This document shows positions 43,430 through 50,512 of a stretch of 64,000 nucleotides of DNA, piece by piece. Within the stretch, counting starts at the first letter, position 1. Each line of letters opens with the position of its first letter. The notes below the pieces were generated by a model, which worked only from the letters and a program-made list of their open reading frames with translations, did no database searches and had not been told where the DNA came from. Location of the stretch: the NCBI RefSeq assembly GCF_000739635.1, contig NZ_BATQ01000125.1, forward strand, positions 56,245-120,244, written 5' to 3'. Position numbers and translations under genes: made by a program. The stretch is from Verrucomicrobium sp. BvORR034. GTDB taxonomy: Bacteria > Verrucomicrobiota > Verrucomicrobiia > Verrucomicrobiales > Verrucomicrobiaceae.

Positions 43430-44092
43430 TCAGGCATTGCCGGTGATCGCGGCATTGCCCGTGGCCAGAACCCCCACGATGGAGGCCATGGCGTGCACAT
43501 TGCCATCAGCGGTGGTGTCCAGCACCAGAACCGCTTTGCCGGTCGCATCCGTGGCCACCGTGGCCAGGGCATCATCGGTATCCTCCTTCAGCAGGATCCC
43601 CGTGGTGGCCGTGAGCGTGCCCAGGTCAGTGGGGGCGCCGTAGGCGGTGGCAGAGAGCCAGACTCGCAACAGGCAACGCCTGGTCAGGTTGTTGCCCAGC
43701 GCGTCCAGCGCCTGGATGGTGATGGTGGCATTGCCGTCGGGCGTCCCGGTGTTGGCGACGACCACCGACGGTGCTGGCAAGCCCTGGTTGGGCGTCTCGG
43801 CCAACGTCACCGTCGCCCAGCCACCGGGGAAGGCTTCGTAGACCACACCATTCTCGTCCTGGTAGAGGTAGCCCAGGCAGGTGGCGGCCGCCGGACGGGC
43901 GGAGAGATTGCCGCTGGAGAAACCGTTTGCCTCTACCCGGCTGCAGACGCCTGTCTGGATCCAGGTCGTGCCAGTGCTGAAGAAGACGTCCAGCGTGTCG
44001 GTTTCAAAGAACCGGGCACCCACAGCGAGGTTTGCAGCCGGCCTGGCCGCATGGGTTCCGGAAAAGCGGGCGATCGGCAACGGCGTAAGCAT
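43430..44092 (-). CDS. structural protein with Ig-like region
   Basis: 220 aa from ATG 44092 (MLTPLPIARFSGTHAARPAA); the frame is open to 44167 but that part contains the terminator hairpin. Residues ~10-60 look like the short fibre motif (RFFETDTLDVFFSTGTTW). Residues ~100-200 have an Ig-like beta pattern (GNATITIQALDALGNNLTRR, LRVWLSATAYG, DATGKAVLVLDTTADG). It may be a capsid-surface Ig-type protein, common on tailed phages. It is directly downstream of the capsid gene's terminator. Confidence 0.6.
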   Translation of the reverse strand: MLTPLPIARFSGTHAARPAANLAVGARFFETDTLDVFFSTGTTWIQTGVCSRVEANGFSSGNLSARPAAATCLGYLYQDENGVVYEAFPGGWATVTLAETPNQGLPAPSVVVANTGTPDGNATITIQALDALGNNLTRRCLLRVWLSATAYGAPTDLGTLTATTGILLKEDTDDALATVATDATGKAVLVLDTTADGNVHAMASIVGVLATGNAAITGNA

Positions 44093-44135
44093 AGCCACGC
44101 CCGGGTTGTCAACGATCCCGGGGGGTTCACTACGT

Positions 44136-44174
44136 AAAAGAAAAACGGCACAGGTCTCGCGACCCATGCCGTTT
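44136..44174 (-). terminator. intrinsic terminator after major capsid gene
   Basis: On the minus strand, a 14-bp stem with two mismatches (arms at 44161-44174 and 44143-44156, loop GCGA) is followed by a T-rich tract (TTTTTCTTTT). It starts 51 bp after the capsid stop and would set high capsid against lower downstream transcript levels. Confidence 0.75.
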
Positions 44175-44225
44175 ATTCAAAACCCCCGTTTTGAACCGCG
44201 CCAACTCCTGTGCAAGTTTCAGGGT

Positions 44226-45197
44226 CTATGGCACGAAACCTGTCGTGATCATCTCGATCGCACCGCTGTCCACGATCTTCTCAGCGGTGTGGGTCCGGGT
44301 GCGGATCATGTCGCCGCGGCGGCGCTCATCGCGGTAGGTCTCGGTGGTGAAGAGACCCCCGGGGCAGTCGGCACCCCAGGTGATGGTGCGTCCCGCGCCA
44401 CCGGCTTCAAAGCTGCCACCCTGGATGTCCGCCAGCCAGATGTAGGCATTGCTCCAGAAGTAGGTGCCGTTGAAGGTACCGTCCACATCCTTGGTGGCAG
44501 AGTCGTAGGCTCCGCCAGCCACAATGATGTTCTTGATGCCAAAGGGTTTCACAAGGTCCTCGGCATTGATGATCTTGTACACGCCCTGGCCCAGCTGGCT
44601 GAAGAGGAAGCCCTGCAGCTTGGAGGAGCGGCGCAGAAGGTTGAAGATTTCCCGGTTCATCCACATCGTGTTGGCGATGATGCCCTTCTTCTCCAGGCGT
44701 TGTTGGGCGGCCTGCACATCCTTGGGGAAGTCGATGTTGGCCAGGTTCGCCTCCGTGTAGGCCACCGTGGCGGGCACGGCGGTCACGCCTACGGTACCGG
44801 GGTTGCCAAAGAGATCGGCCACGCGCTTCTCGTAATCGAAAAGGAGCGTGCGCTTGTTTAGCTTGGCCGTGAGCACTTCCATGTCGAAGAAGCGCTCCAG
44901 CTCCACCTTGCGGGAGTCATCGATGCGTTCTTCCCAGCCATACTCCGCGCAGTCGTACGTGTCCCATTCGATCGCGCGCTGGCCTTCGTTGTAGGAACCG
45001 TCCTGGGCACGCTTGGTGGAGTTGATCTTCATCAGCTCACCCTTCCCACGGCGGATGCGTGGGTAGCTGCCGTTGCGCGTTGGCTGGTCCACCACAGGCA
45101 TGACCTGCTGGGCAATCAGCCCCTGTTCGGACGCGCTCGACTCCTCCAGGAAGGCGGAGATTTCGGGACGGGGAGAGGCTGCAGTGGAGGAGTACAT
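44226..45197 (-). CDS. major capsid protein
   Basis: 323 aa, HK97/lambda-gpE-like. MPVVDQPTRNGSYPRIRRGK, IEWDTYDCAEYGWEERIDDS, NTMWMNREIFNLLRRSSKLQ, NIIVAGGAYDSATKDVDGTF, YIWLADIQGGSFEAGGAG and a late RTRTHTAEKIVDSGAIEMI are typical of capsid proteins (domain A/P-loop-like motifs). It follows the protease-scaffold and decoration genes on the same strand and is followed by a strong terminator, as expected for the most abundant virion protein. Confidence 0.9.
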   Translation of the reverse strand: MYSSTAASPRPEISAFLEESSASEQGLIAQQVMPVVDQPTRNGSYPRIRRGKGELMKINSTKRAQDGSYNEGQRAIEWDTYDCAEYGWEERIDDSRKVELERFFDMEVLTAKLNKRTLLFDYEKRVADLFGNPGTVGVTAVPATVAYTEANLANIDFPKDVQAAQQRLEKKGIIANTMWMNREIFNLLRRSSKLQGFLFSQLGQGVYKIINAEDLVKPFGIKNIIVAGGAYDSATKDVDGTFNGTYFWSNAYIWLADIQGGSFEAGGAGRTITWGADCPGGLFTTETYRDERRRGDMIRTRTHTAEKIVDSGAIEMITTGFVP

Positions 45198-45255
45198 ATG
45201 GGGCTGGAAAAGGAAACTGGCTTCAGGAGTGGGAAATAACTACTGGGGAGATGGG

Positions 45256-45621
45256 TTAGAAGTACATGACCTGGATGATCTGGCCGGCACCGCTCGCTGG
45301 CTGGAGGGCTACCCCCTCGGCCGTACCAGCGCCGCCATGAGCCTGCACTCTGCCGTTGTCGGCCCCCTTGATCTTTGGACTGGCGAGGGTGATTTCCCCG
45401 GCCGCGACAGCGTAGTGAATGCCGACGTTCTTCTTCTGCATGGCCACAATGTTGCGACCTCGCTGATCAGAATCCACTGGACCCCCGATATTGTGGCCGA
45501 GCACCTCGGCAGCATCGGCTGCGTCGGCGACCACAAGGCCGCCAGCCACGCCCGCCTTGACGCGCAGATAGTTTTCGATGTCTTCTTCGGCAGGAAGAGA
45601 AAGGATGGCGTTGGTATTCAT
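45256..45621 (-). CDS. putative capsid decoration protein
   Basis: 121 aa between the protease-scaffold and major capsid genes, the standard place for a head decoration protein. It is Ala/Gly/Val-rich with a beta layout (YLRVKAGVAGGLVVADAADA, NVGIHYAVAAGEITLASPKI, LQPASGAGQIIQVMYF), similar to DUF2190-type decoration folds and to the product of 41818-42234. Confidence 0.65.
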   Translation of the reverse strand: MNTNAILSLPAEEDIENYLRVKAGVAGGLVVADAADAAEVLGHNIGGPVDSDQRGRNIVAMQKKNVGIHYAVAAGEITLASPKIKGADNGRVQAHGGAGTAEGVALQPASGAGQIIQVMYF

Positions 45622-45686
45622 CGTGGCGGGAAAACTTGGCTGAAAATGCGGTGAGGTTTCTTGAAACTACCTAAGAAAACGAAAGA

Positions 45687-46865
45687 CTAGCTCTGATTGG
45701 CACCGAGCTGTTTGAGGTGCTTTTCGTACACTCCAGGATGGGAGGACATCACCTTCTTGATTGCGGTGGTCCGGCGGGTGGCCTCCAGCATTTCCGGGCT
45801 CTTGGTACTCAGCTCGGTCATCTCAGTGCGCACCATCTGCTGGAATTCTGTGAGGTTCTCGGCAGGGGCGGTTGCAGCCGAGAACATCGTAGTGTCGCCA
45901 CCACCGGCATTCACCGGCTTCATGGGAGCGGCCGCACGGTATTCCTTCACCAGTTCGTTCAGGGCGGTGATCTCAGCCTGCTTCTCCTCCAGGGAGGTGA
46001 CGAGCTGCTCCTGCTTCGCACGGAGCACAGAGAAGGCGTGCTGCACCTGTTGCGCCTGTTGGGCTTCCTCCATTTCCGTCACCTTGCCGGAGAAATAGGC
46101 CTCCAACTGGGTGATGATGTCGCCAGCCCCGACACCCATTTCTTCGGGTTCGTCGTCGTCTTCGCCGCCGGGAGCGGGAGCTCCACTCACTTCACTGAGG
46201 TGCTCGTCCACTTGCTGACAGAAGCTTTCGATGGCGGTCATGCGCTCTTCCATCCCTTCCAGCTTGGCAAGGATGACTTGGAGCGGATCGGCAGGAGCAC
46301 CGGGCTTCGCGGTTGCGGCGGCGGCAGGAGGGGCGGTGTCGGGCATACTTCCCCTGCCCCGGCTGTCAACGCCCTCGGAGAACATGCCGTCCGGATTGGC
46401 GGCGGGATGGGGCACCAGATCAGTGGACACCAGCTCCGTGCACCTCGCGTGCTTTTTGGTCCCCTTCAGCTCGGGAGCTCCTCGGAACGTGACACTCAGA
46501 CCCACGGTCTTTGGCTGCCTTGTCGCGAGCTCCAAAAGCTGCGGGGTCTTGTCATGAGTCTTGAGCAAGTTCCAGTCTGCCCGAACTTTGTCGCCATCAC
46601 GGCGGAAGTTGTTAAGGTACCCGTTGACGGCCTCAATACCGCTGCCGTGATTGAGCTTCACCGGCACCTGGCCACTCGCCTTCGCGCAGTCGTAGATCTG
46701 CTTCAGCGTGGTGTTGTCCACCTCCAGATCGTGTCCCTTGGCCACTAGATTGCCGGTGATCATCGAGACATTGCGGATGATGCAGTTGATTTCATCAACG
46801 CCGAGCCCGACGCCGGCATCAAGCACCTCAAACGTAAACTCCTGGCCTTCTTGCGGGTCGTTCAT
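45687..46865 (-). CDS. prohead protease fused to scaffold-like region
   Basis: 392 aa. Residues ~1-150 read as a capsid maturation protease: VPVKLNHGSGIEAVNGYLNN with a candidate catalytic His, and KTVGLSVTFRG with a candidate Ser, the His/Ser layout of the HK97/assemblin-type prohead proteases. Residues ~170-230 are a Pro/Ala linker. Residues ~230-390 are long helices (KVTEMEEAQQAQQVQHAFSV, LVTSLEEKQAEITALNELV) like scaffolding proteins. In this layout the enzyme cleaves its own scaffold during assembly. It is upstream of the decoration and capsid genes. The catalytic residues are assigned by pattern. Confidence 0.78.
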   Translation of the reverse strand: MNDPQEGQEFTFEVLDAGVGLGVDEINCIIRNVSMITGNLVAKGHDLEVDNTTLKQIYDCAKASGQVPVKLNHGSGIEAVNGYLNNFRRDGDKVRADWNLLKTHDKTPQLLELATRQPKTVGLSVTFRGAPELKGTKKHARCTELVSTDLVPHPAANPDGMFSEGVDSRGRGSMPDTAPPAAAATAKPGAPADPLQVILAKLEGMEERMTAIESFCQQVDEHLSEVSGAPAPGGEDDDEPEEMGVGAGDIITQLEAYFSGKVTEMEEAQQAQQVQHAFSVLRAKQEQLVTSLEEKQAEITALNELVKEYRAAAPMKPVNAGGGDTTMFSAATAPAENLTEFQQMVRTEMTELSTKSPEMLEATRRTTAIKKVMSSHPGVYEKHLKQLGANQS

Positions 46866-47017
46866 ACGTCCCCGCTGGCCTTGTCAATCGCCCACATCTG
46901 CTGCTCATTTCGGAGAGGAAAGTGTGGCCCATGTGGACGACCTCACCTTCCTTGGCTTGAGCCAGGCCCTTCGCCCCTCCTTGTTGACGTATTTGCCGCC
47001 TTGTGGGACCATGACGC

Positions 47018-47227
47018 ATGAGCTCCCGACAATTCTTATCGCCTGTCGAAGATGCTTTCCGCAATGCAGTCAAACTGCTTGAAGAAGCAGGACTGCTGGC
47101 AAGTAGCGTAAAGTCGCTCCAGACTCACGAAGATGGATCGTGCCACCTGGAATTGAGTATCAGCACCCTTAGTGCCAAACCGGCCCTTTTCGATGAAGAG
47201 GTGAATAGGATCCACGGGCGAAGCTAG
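47018..47227 (+). CDS. small plus-strand gene within late cluster
   Basis: 69 aa, against the direction of the late genes in the 397-bp gap between 46865 and 47263. The sequence looks like a real folded protein: an amphipathic helix (SPVEDAFRNAVKLLEEAGLL) then two beta strands (CHLELSISTLS). A promoter-like TTGACG at 46984-46989 lies upstream with a weak -10. No family is recognised. It may be a small moron expressed in the lysogen. Confidence 0.5.
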   Translation: MSSRQFLSPVEDAFRNAVKLLEEAGLLASSVKSLQTHEDGSCHLELSISTLSAKPALFDEEVNRIHGRS

Positions 47228-47262
47228 GCGCCAAACAAAACCCTACCCACGCCGCTTCGGCC

Positions 47263-47937
47263 TCACACCACCTGCCGCTCGGCCCACGCCTTACGCAGGC
47301 TCGACTTGGCGTGTGAACCCGCCGCCTTGAGCGAGTCCATCATGGGCACACCTGGGCCACCCCAGTTGCGCCGAATCTTGCGCACTCCGGCAATAGCGCC
47401 ACCGGCCAAGGCCGCCGCGGCAAGCCCCGGCCCCAGGAGACCGCTCTTCTTTTTGGGCTCTCCATAGGCTTGTTTCATGGTCTGGGGATCCGCGCCGCCC
47501 GTTTCATTGCCCACAAACCTCCCCGCCCCGTCCCGGCCACGCTCACCTAAGGGCGCGGCCAGCTGCGTCAACTGATCCATGGCCTGCAGCATTTCCGCTT
47601 TCACTGCGGCCGCTTTGTCCGCAGGTTTGGCTTCTTCTGTCGGCTCAAAGGACCTGATCTCCAGCGTGAGGTTGTGCCTCTTCTCCCCTTCTTCATCCTC
47701 GCGCACGGTCCTCTCCCGCACCCGATACTCTACGGTGGCCTTGCCCTTGCGTGGGATCTTCGTGAAGTCTTTGCCGTCCCCCTTGCTGCTGATGTACACG
47801 CTCGGGTAGTATTTGTCCTGGGGCTTGGGTGGCGTGTAGCAGCCCACCTCTCCATATTTCTCCCCCAGATCGAGTTTCTCAAACGAGGTAAGTAGGCCGG
47901 TGATCTCGGCGAGGGCGGTGGCGGCAAGGGTGCTCAT
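47263..47937 (-). CDS. putative virion protein with glycine-zipper membrane segment
   Basis: 224 aa from ATG 47937. The N-terminal half is mixed (EYRVRERTVREDEEGEKRHN). Near residues ~170-195 lies a Gly/Ala-rich membrane segment (LLGPGLAAAALAGGAIAGVR) followed by RKIRRNW. This is the same arrangement as in the products of 48157-48747 and 50513-53188, so the three form a paralogous-style group. Such glycine-zipper segments occur in phage proteins that insert in membranes during DNA ejection. The role is inferred. Confidence 0.6.
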   Translation of the reverse strand: MSTLAATALAEITGLLTSFEKLDLGEKYGEVGCYTPPKPQDKYYPSVYISSKGDGKDFTKIPRKGKATVEYRVRERTVREDEEGEKRHNLTLEIRSFEPTEEAKPADKAAAVKAEMLQAMDQLTQLAAPLGERGRDGAGRFVGNETGGADPQTMKQAYGEPKKKSGLLGPGLAAAALAGGAIAGVRKIRRNWGGPGVPMMDSLKAAGSHAKSSLRKAWAERQVV

Positions 47938-47977
47938 AGTGAAAAAAGAACTGACCGGCAGTTTCAGGAAACTCCTG

Positions 47978-48157
47978 TCATGGTTTGGGTTCAAGGCGCA
48001 GCTGGAAGTGCTGGATCGATGTCACCTTGCCAGCGGCGTCTCGCGTGATCAGAGGATGCGTGCAGACGATCAAACACCCATTCGGGTACCGCTTACTCTG
48101 CAACTCATTGAGAGCTCGCAGGGCGGCGATGAGCTCGCCAGGGTCAGGCGCGTTCAT
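47978..48157 (-). CDS. 59-aa protein, start overlaps upstream stop
   Basis: A short gene found by reading the minus strand. ATG at 48157 overlaps the stop of the 48157-48747 gene (TAATG), and TGA is at 47978-47980. The product is MNAPDPGELIAALRALNELQ..., then KRYPNGCLIVCTHPLI, ending VTSIQHFQLRLEPKP. An N-terminal helix and a beta hairpin make it look like a real small domain. It is within a coupled series (48747 to 47263). No family is recognised. Confidence 0.6.
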   Translation of the reverse strand: MNAPDPGELIAALRALNELQSKRYPNGCLIVCTHPLITRDAAGKVTSIQHFQLRLEPKP

Positions 48158-48747
48158 TAGCCCTTGGCGCTGAATTTCGTCAACGCCTGGTCAAGCTCAG
48201 CCTCCAGGCTGGTCACCTCCGCCGCCAGATCGAACTGGGTGGCATTGGCAACACTTGGATCGTGGTGGTAGAACATCTTCACGATCTTCTTGAGCCCTGT
48301 GCGAACGGCCGCACCGGCCGCCTTGGCCTTCTGCATGGAAGTGGGATCCTTGATCACCCGGCTCTTGGTGGCCGCCGCCAGGGCATCTTTGGTGGGCGGG
48401 CCAAACTTCATGGCCTTTTTCCGGGACTGGGGGGGCATCCACTTTTCCCGGGGGTTCTGCCAGGAGTGTTTCACGTTGCTGCCCAGATCTGCCACCGCCC
48501 CACCTGCCTGTTTGTACGCCTGACGCACCCCAGAGAGCCCGGGGGGCAGCGGTCCGGCACTTTGCCCGGCTTTCATGACCCCGCGGTGGACCCCATAGGC
48601 CGCCCCACCGACGGCAGCCGCGCCGGCAACTTTGCCGGGGGTGACAGCACCTTGATCGTCCTCCTCTTCACGGGCGAACTTCGTGAGGGCCTTGTCGAGC
48701 TCGGCATCGAGCTCGGAGAACTGGGTCAGCAGGGCGGTGGCGTTCAT
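48157..48747 (-). CDS. putative virion protein with glycine-zipper segment and terminal repeats
   Basis: 196 aa from ATG 48747. The two ends carry a repeated helical motif: SELDAELDKALTKFAREE at the N-terminus and TSLEAELDQALTKFSAKG at the C-terminus. Between them is a Gly/Ala segment (VAGAAAVGGAAYGVHRGVMK) and a basic region (KKAMKFGPPTKDALAAATKS). The symmetrical ends suggest self-association or docking onto a common partner. It resembles the products of 47263 and 50513. Unknown family. Confidence 0.6.
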   Translation of the reverse strand: MNATALLTQFSELDAELDKALTKFAREEEDDQGAVTPGKVAGAAAVGGAAYGVHRGVMKAGQSAGPLPPGLSGVRQAYKQAGGAVADLGSNVKHSWQNPREKWMPPQSRKKAMKFGPPTKDALAAATKSRVIKDPTSMQKAKAAGAAVRTGLKKIVKMFYHHDPSVANATQFDLAAEVTSLEAELDQALTKFSAKG

Positions 48748-48772
48748 GGCGTTGAGCCACACGCCGTGTCAA

Positions 48773-49702
48773 TCACAGCAGCTTCAGAAACCGTGAATGC
48801 CTGAGCTTATGGCCCGCTGTCCACTCCACGAAGGCAATCTCCACCTTCGTCCTCGGCTTCACCCACCTGCATTCCAGCATTTTCTCCTCGTCGAGACTGC
48901 GACCCCATCGGGACGGTCCAGTCTCAGGCAAATCACTGAAGGGGCAGGCGGGCATTACCAGGTGGCGTATCGAATCCATCACCCTCGCCTTCTGCACAGG
49001 CGTGAAGCCGGCCCGCACACTGCTCACATATTTCAGCTTTCGGCCGGAACGCTGGCCAATAATGAGCTCATCAAAACTCCGACCATTCGGGACGTAGCCG
49101 CCCACAATGAACTCGTCCTTCCGTTCAGCTTTCCACTTTAGCCACATGCCAGACCGCTCGCCCGCTTCATAGTGACTGTCTCTGGCCTTTGCGACGATGC
49201 CTTCCAGACCGAGTTCCCGGGCTTGCTGCATCAGAGAAGCCACGGAACCGTGCAATTCCCTGCTGAAACCAATCACGTCAGAAGACTTGGGCAGGATTTT
49301 TTGCAGAGCTTGGCGGCGGGCCTCCAGAGGGAACTCTGTCAGGTCTTGGCCGTTGAGAATCAAAAGATCGAAGAGCATGAAGCGCAACTCTGGGGTCTTT
49401 GAACGATGAGACTGTAGCAGTTGAAAATCTGGGCGGCCCTCTTCGTTGAGAGCCACCACCTCACCATCCACCGTGGCAGAAATGCACTTCAGTTCAGCCA
49501 GACCCTCGGCAACTCCTGGAAATGACCGAGTCAAGATCTTGTCGTTGCGAGAGGTCAGGCGAGCTCCCCGGGGCGATTTTTCGCCAATCATCCTGTAGCC
49601 GTCCCACTTTATTTCATATTCCCATTCAGGCCCCTCTGGAAGCTCAGGGACCAGCTTACATAGCATCGGCTCAGTTGCAGCAGTAGAATGGCGCGAGGAC
49701 AT
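48773..49702 (-). CDS. ATP-dependent DNA ligase
   Basis: 309 aa, a minimal two-domain ligase. Adenylation motif I is EIKWDGYR with nucleophile Lys32. Other nucleotidyltransferase motifs are RLTSRN, VDGEVVAL, FMLFDLL, EGIVAKA and WLKWK. The OB-fold domain follows (FIVGGYVPNGRSFDELIIGQ, KLKYVSSVRAGFT). It is close to LigD/LigC-type ligases, with no polymerase or nuclease domain. It would seal nicks in phage or host DNA. It lies 69 bp downstream of an SRAP gene, a pairing known from bacterial DNA repair islands. Confidence 0.93.
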   Translation of the reverse strand: MSSRHSTAATEPMLCKLVPELPEGPEWEYEIKWDGYRMIGEKSPRGARLTSRNDKILTRSFPGVAEGLAELKCISATVDGEVVALNEEGRPDFQLLQSHRSKTPELRFMLFDLLILNGQDLTEFPLEARRQALQKILPKSSDVIGFSRELHGSVASLMQQARELGLEGIVAKARDSHYEAGERSGMWLKWKAERKDEFIVGGYVPNGRSFDELIIGQRSGRKLKYVSSVRAGFTPVQKARVMDSIRHLVMPACPFSDLPETGPSRWGRSLDEEKMLECRWVKPRTKVEIAFVEWTAGHKLRHSRFLKLL

Positions 49703-49771
49703 GGCATACCTAAATCGACAGGTCCAATCTGCCGCTCGTTTACCATCAGCTTGGCGGGATAGTCGAATCGT

Positions 49772-50455
49772 TCAACCGAGTTCCTGCCTCGCTGGAATGG
49801 GAATCACCGCCGCTGGGTCTTGGAATTCCGGGGACTCCACCCTGGAGGTAACTCTCCACTGCTGGAGGTCACGATTGGGCCGATGAACACCGCTGTGCAT
49901 CCGTGCTGCTAGTTCACTGAAAGGGCAGTCCGGATCCAGCCAGGACCTCCAAGCGCAAGGCGGCAGCAATACGGGAAACTGATAGCCCACCCAAATAGCT
50001 CGGTTGGGCGGTGGACCGGTGAGAATCGCGAAAGTATCCCCGATTTCTGAATGCGGTTCCCAAAGGCCGGCCAGCATCATCAGTGATTCACCAGGGTAGC
50101 TCAAAAGCCAAGGAACCCTGCAGGTTGGCGTGGCTTGCTGCCAGATGAAGAACCCATTCGTCGGTATCAGACAGCGGCGATAAAGGTAGGCTGTCCGGTG
50201 CCCGATGCGTGTGGCTGCCTCGTGATGCTTCAGACTGACCGTGGGACCAGCCGTGGGGTCCACAACAGTTTTCTCCGGGATTCCCCAGGCCAGGTTGTCC
50301 AAGGTGAGTGACCCGACACCTGCACGGCGGATGATGGGCGCAGAATGACCGGGGGCAACATTGTACCGGACGCCGTAGTCCACACGGAAATCCAGATCGG
50401 GAAGGACCTTCGTCACTTCCGACTTGTCTCCCCGGACCCAGTATCGATTGCACAT
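49772..50455 (-). CDS. SRAP (YedK/HMCES-like) protein with altered active site
   Basis: 227 aa from ATG 50455, chosen so that Cys2 follows the initiator Met, as the family requires; this Cys forms the crosslink to abasic DNA. CNRYWVRG, RYNVAPG (residues 31-36), LTLDNLAWGIP and CPFSELAARMHSGVHRPNRDL-type ends are family features. However, the glutamate of the usual GxxEW motif is Ile104 (NGFFIWQ), the usual Asn of the NARAE motif falls at Leu75, and the HxRMP histidine segment reads GYQFPVLL. Only Cys2 is left of the known catalytic set, so it may bind but not process abasic DNA, or do something else. Confidence 0.8.
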   Translation of the reverse strand: MCNRYWVRGDKSEVTKVLPDLDFRVDYGVRYNVAPGHSAPIIRRAGVGSLTLDNLAWGIPEKTVVDPTAGPTVSLKHHEAATRIGHRTAYLYRRCLIPTNGFFIWQQATPTCRVPWLLSYPGESLMMLAGLWEPHSEIGDTFAILTGPPPNRAIWVGYQFPVLLPPCAWRSWLDPDCPFSELAARMHSGVHRPNRDLQQWRVTSRVESPEFQDPAAVIPIPARQELG

Positions 50456-50512
50456 GGCAGTTCGGGTAACACGGGGCACCCGAACTGCCAACCACTATTC
50501 ACATGAACAGTG

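Noticed and set aside
47900..48160. 86-aa plus-strand frame
   Set aside because: The minus strand here carries a better gene (47978-48157) coupled by TAATG to its neighbour, and the plus frame is Arg/Leu-rich without a domain.
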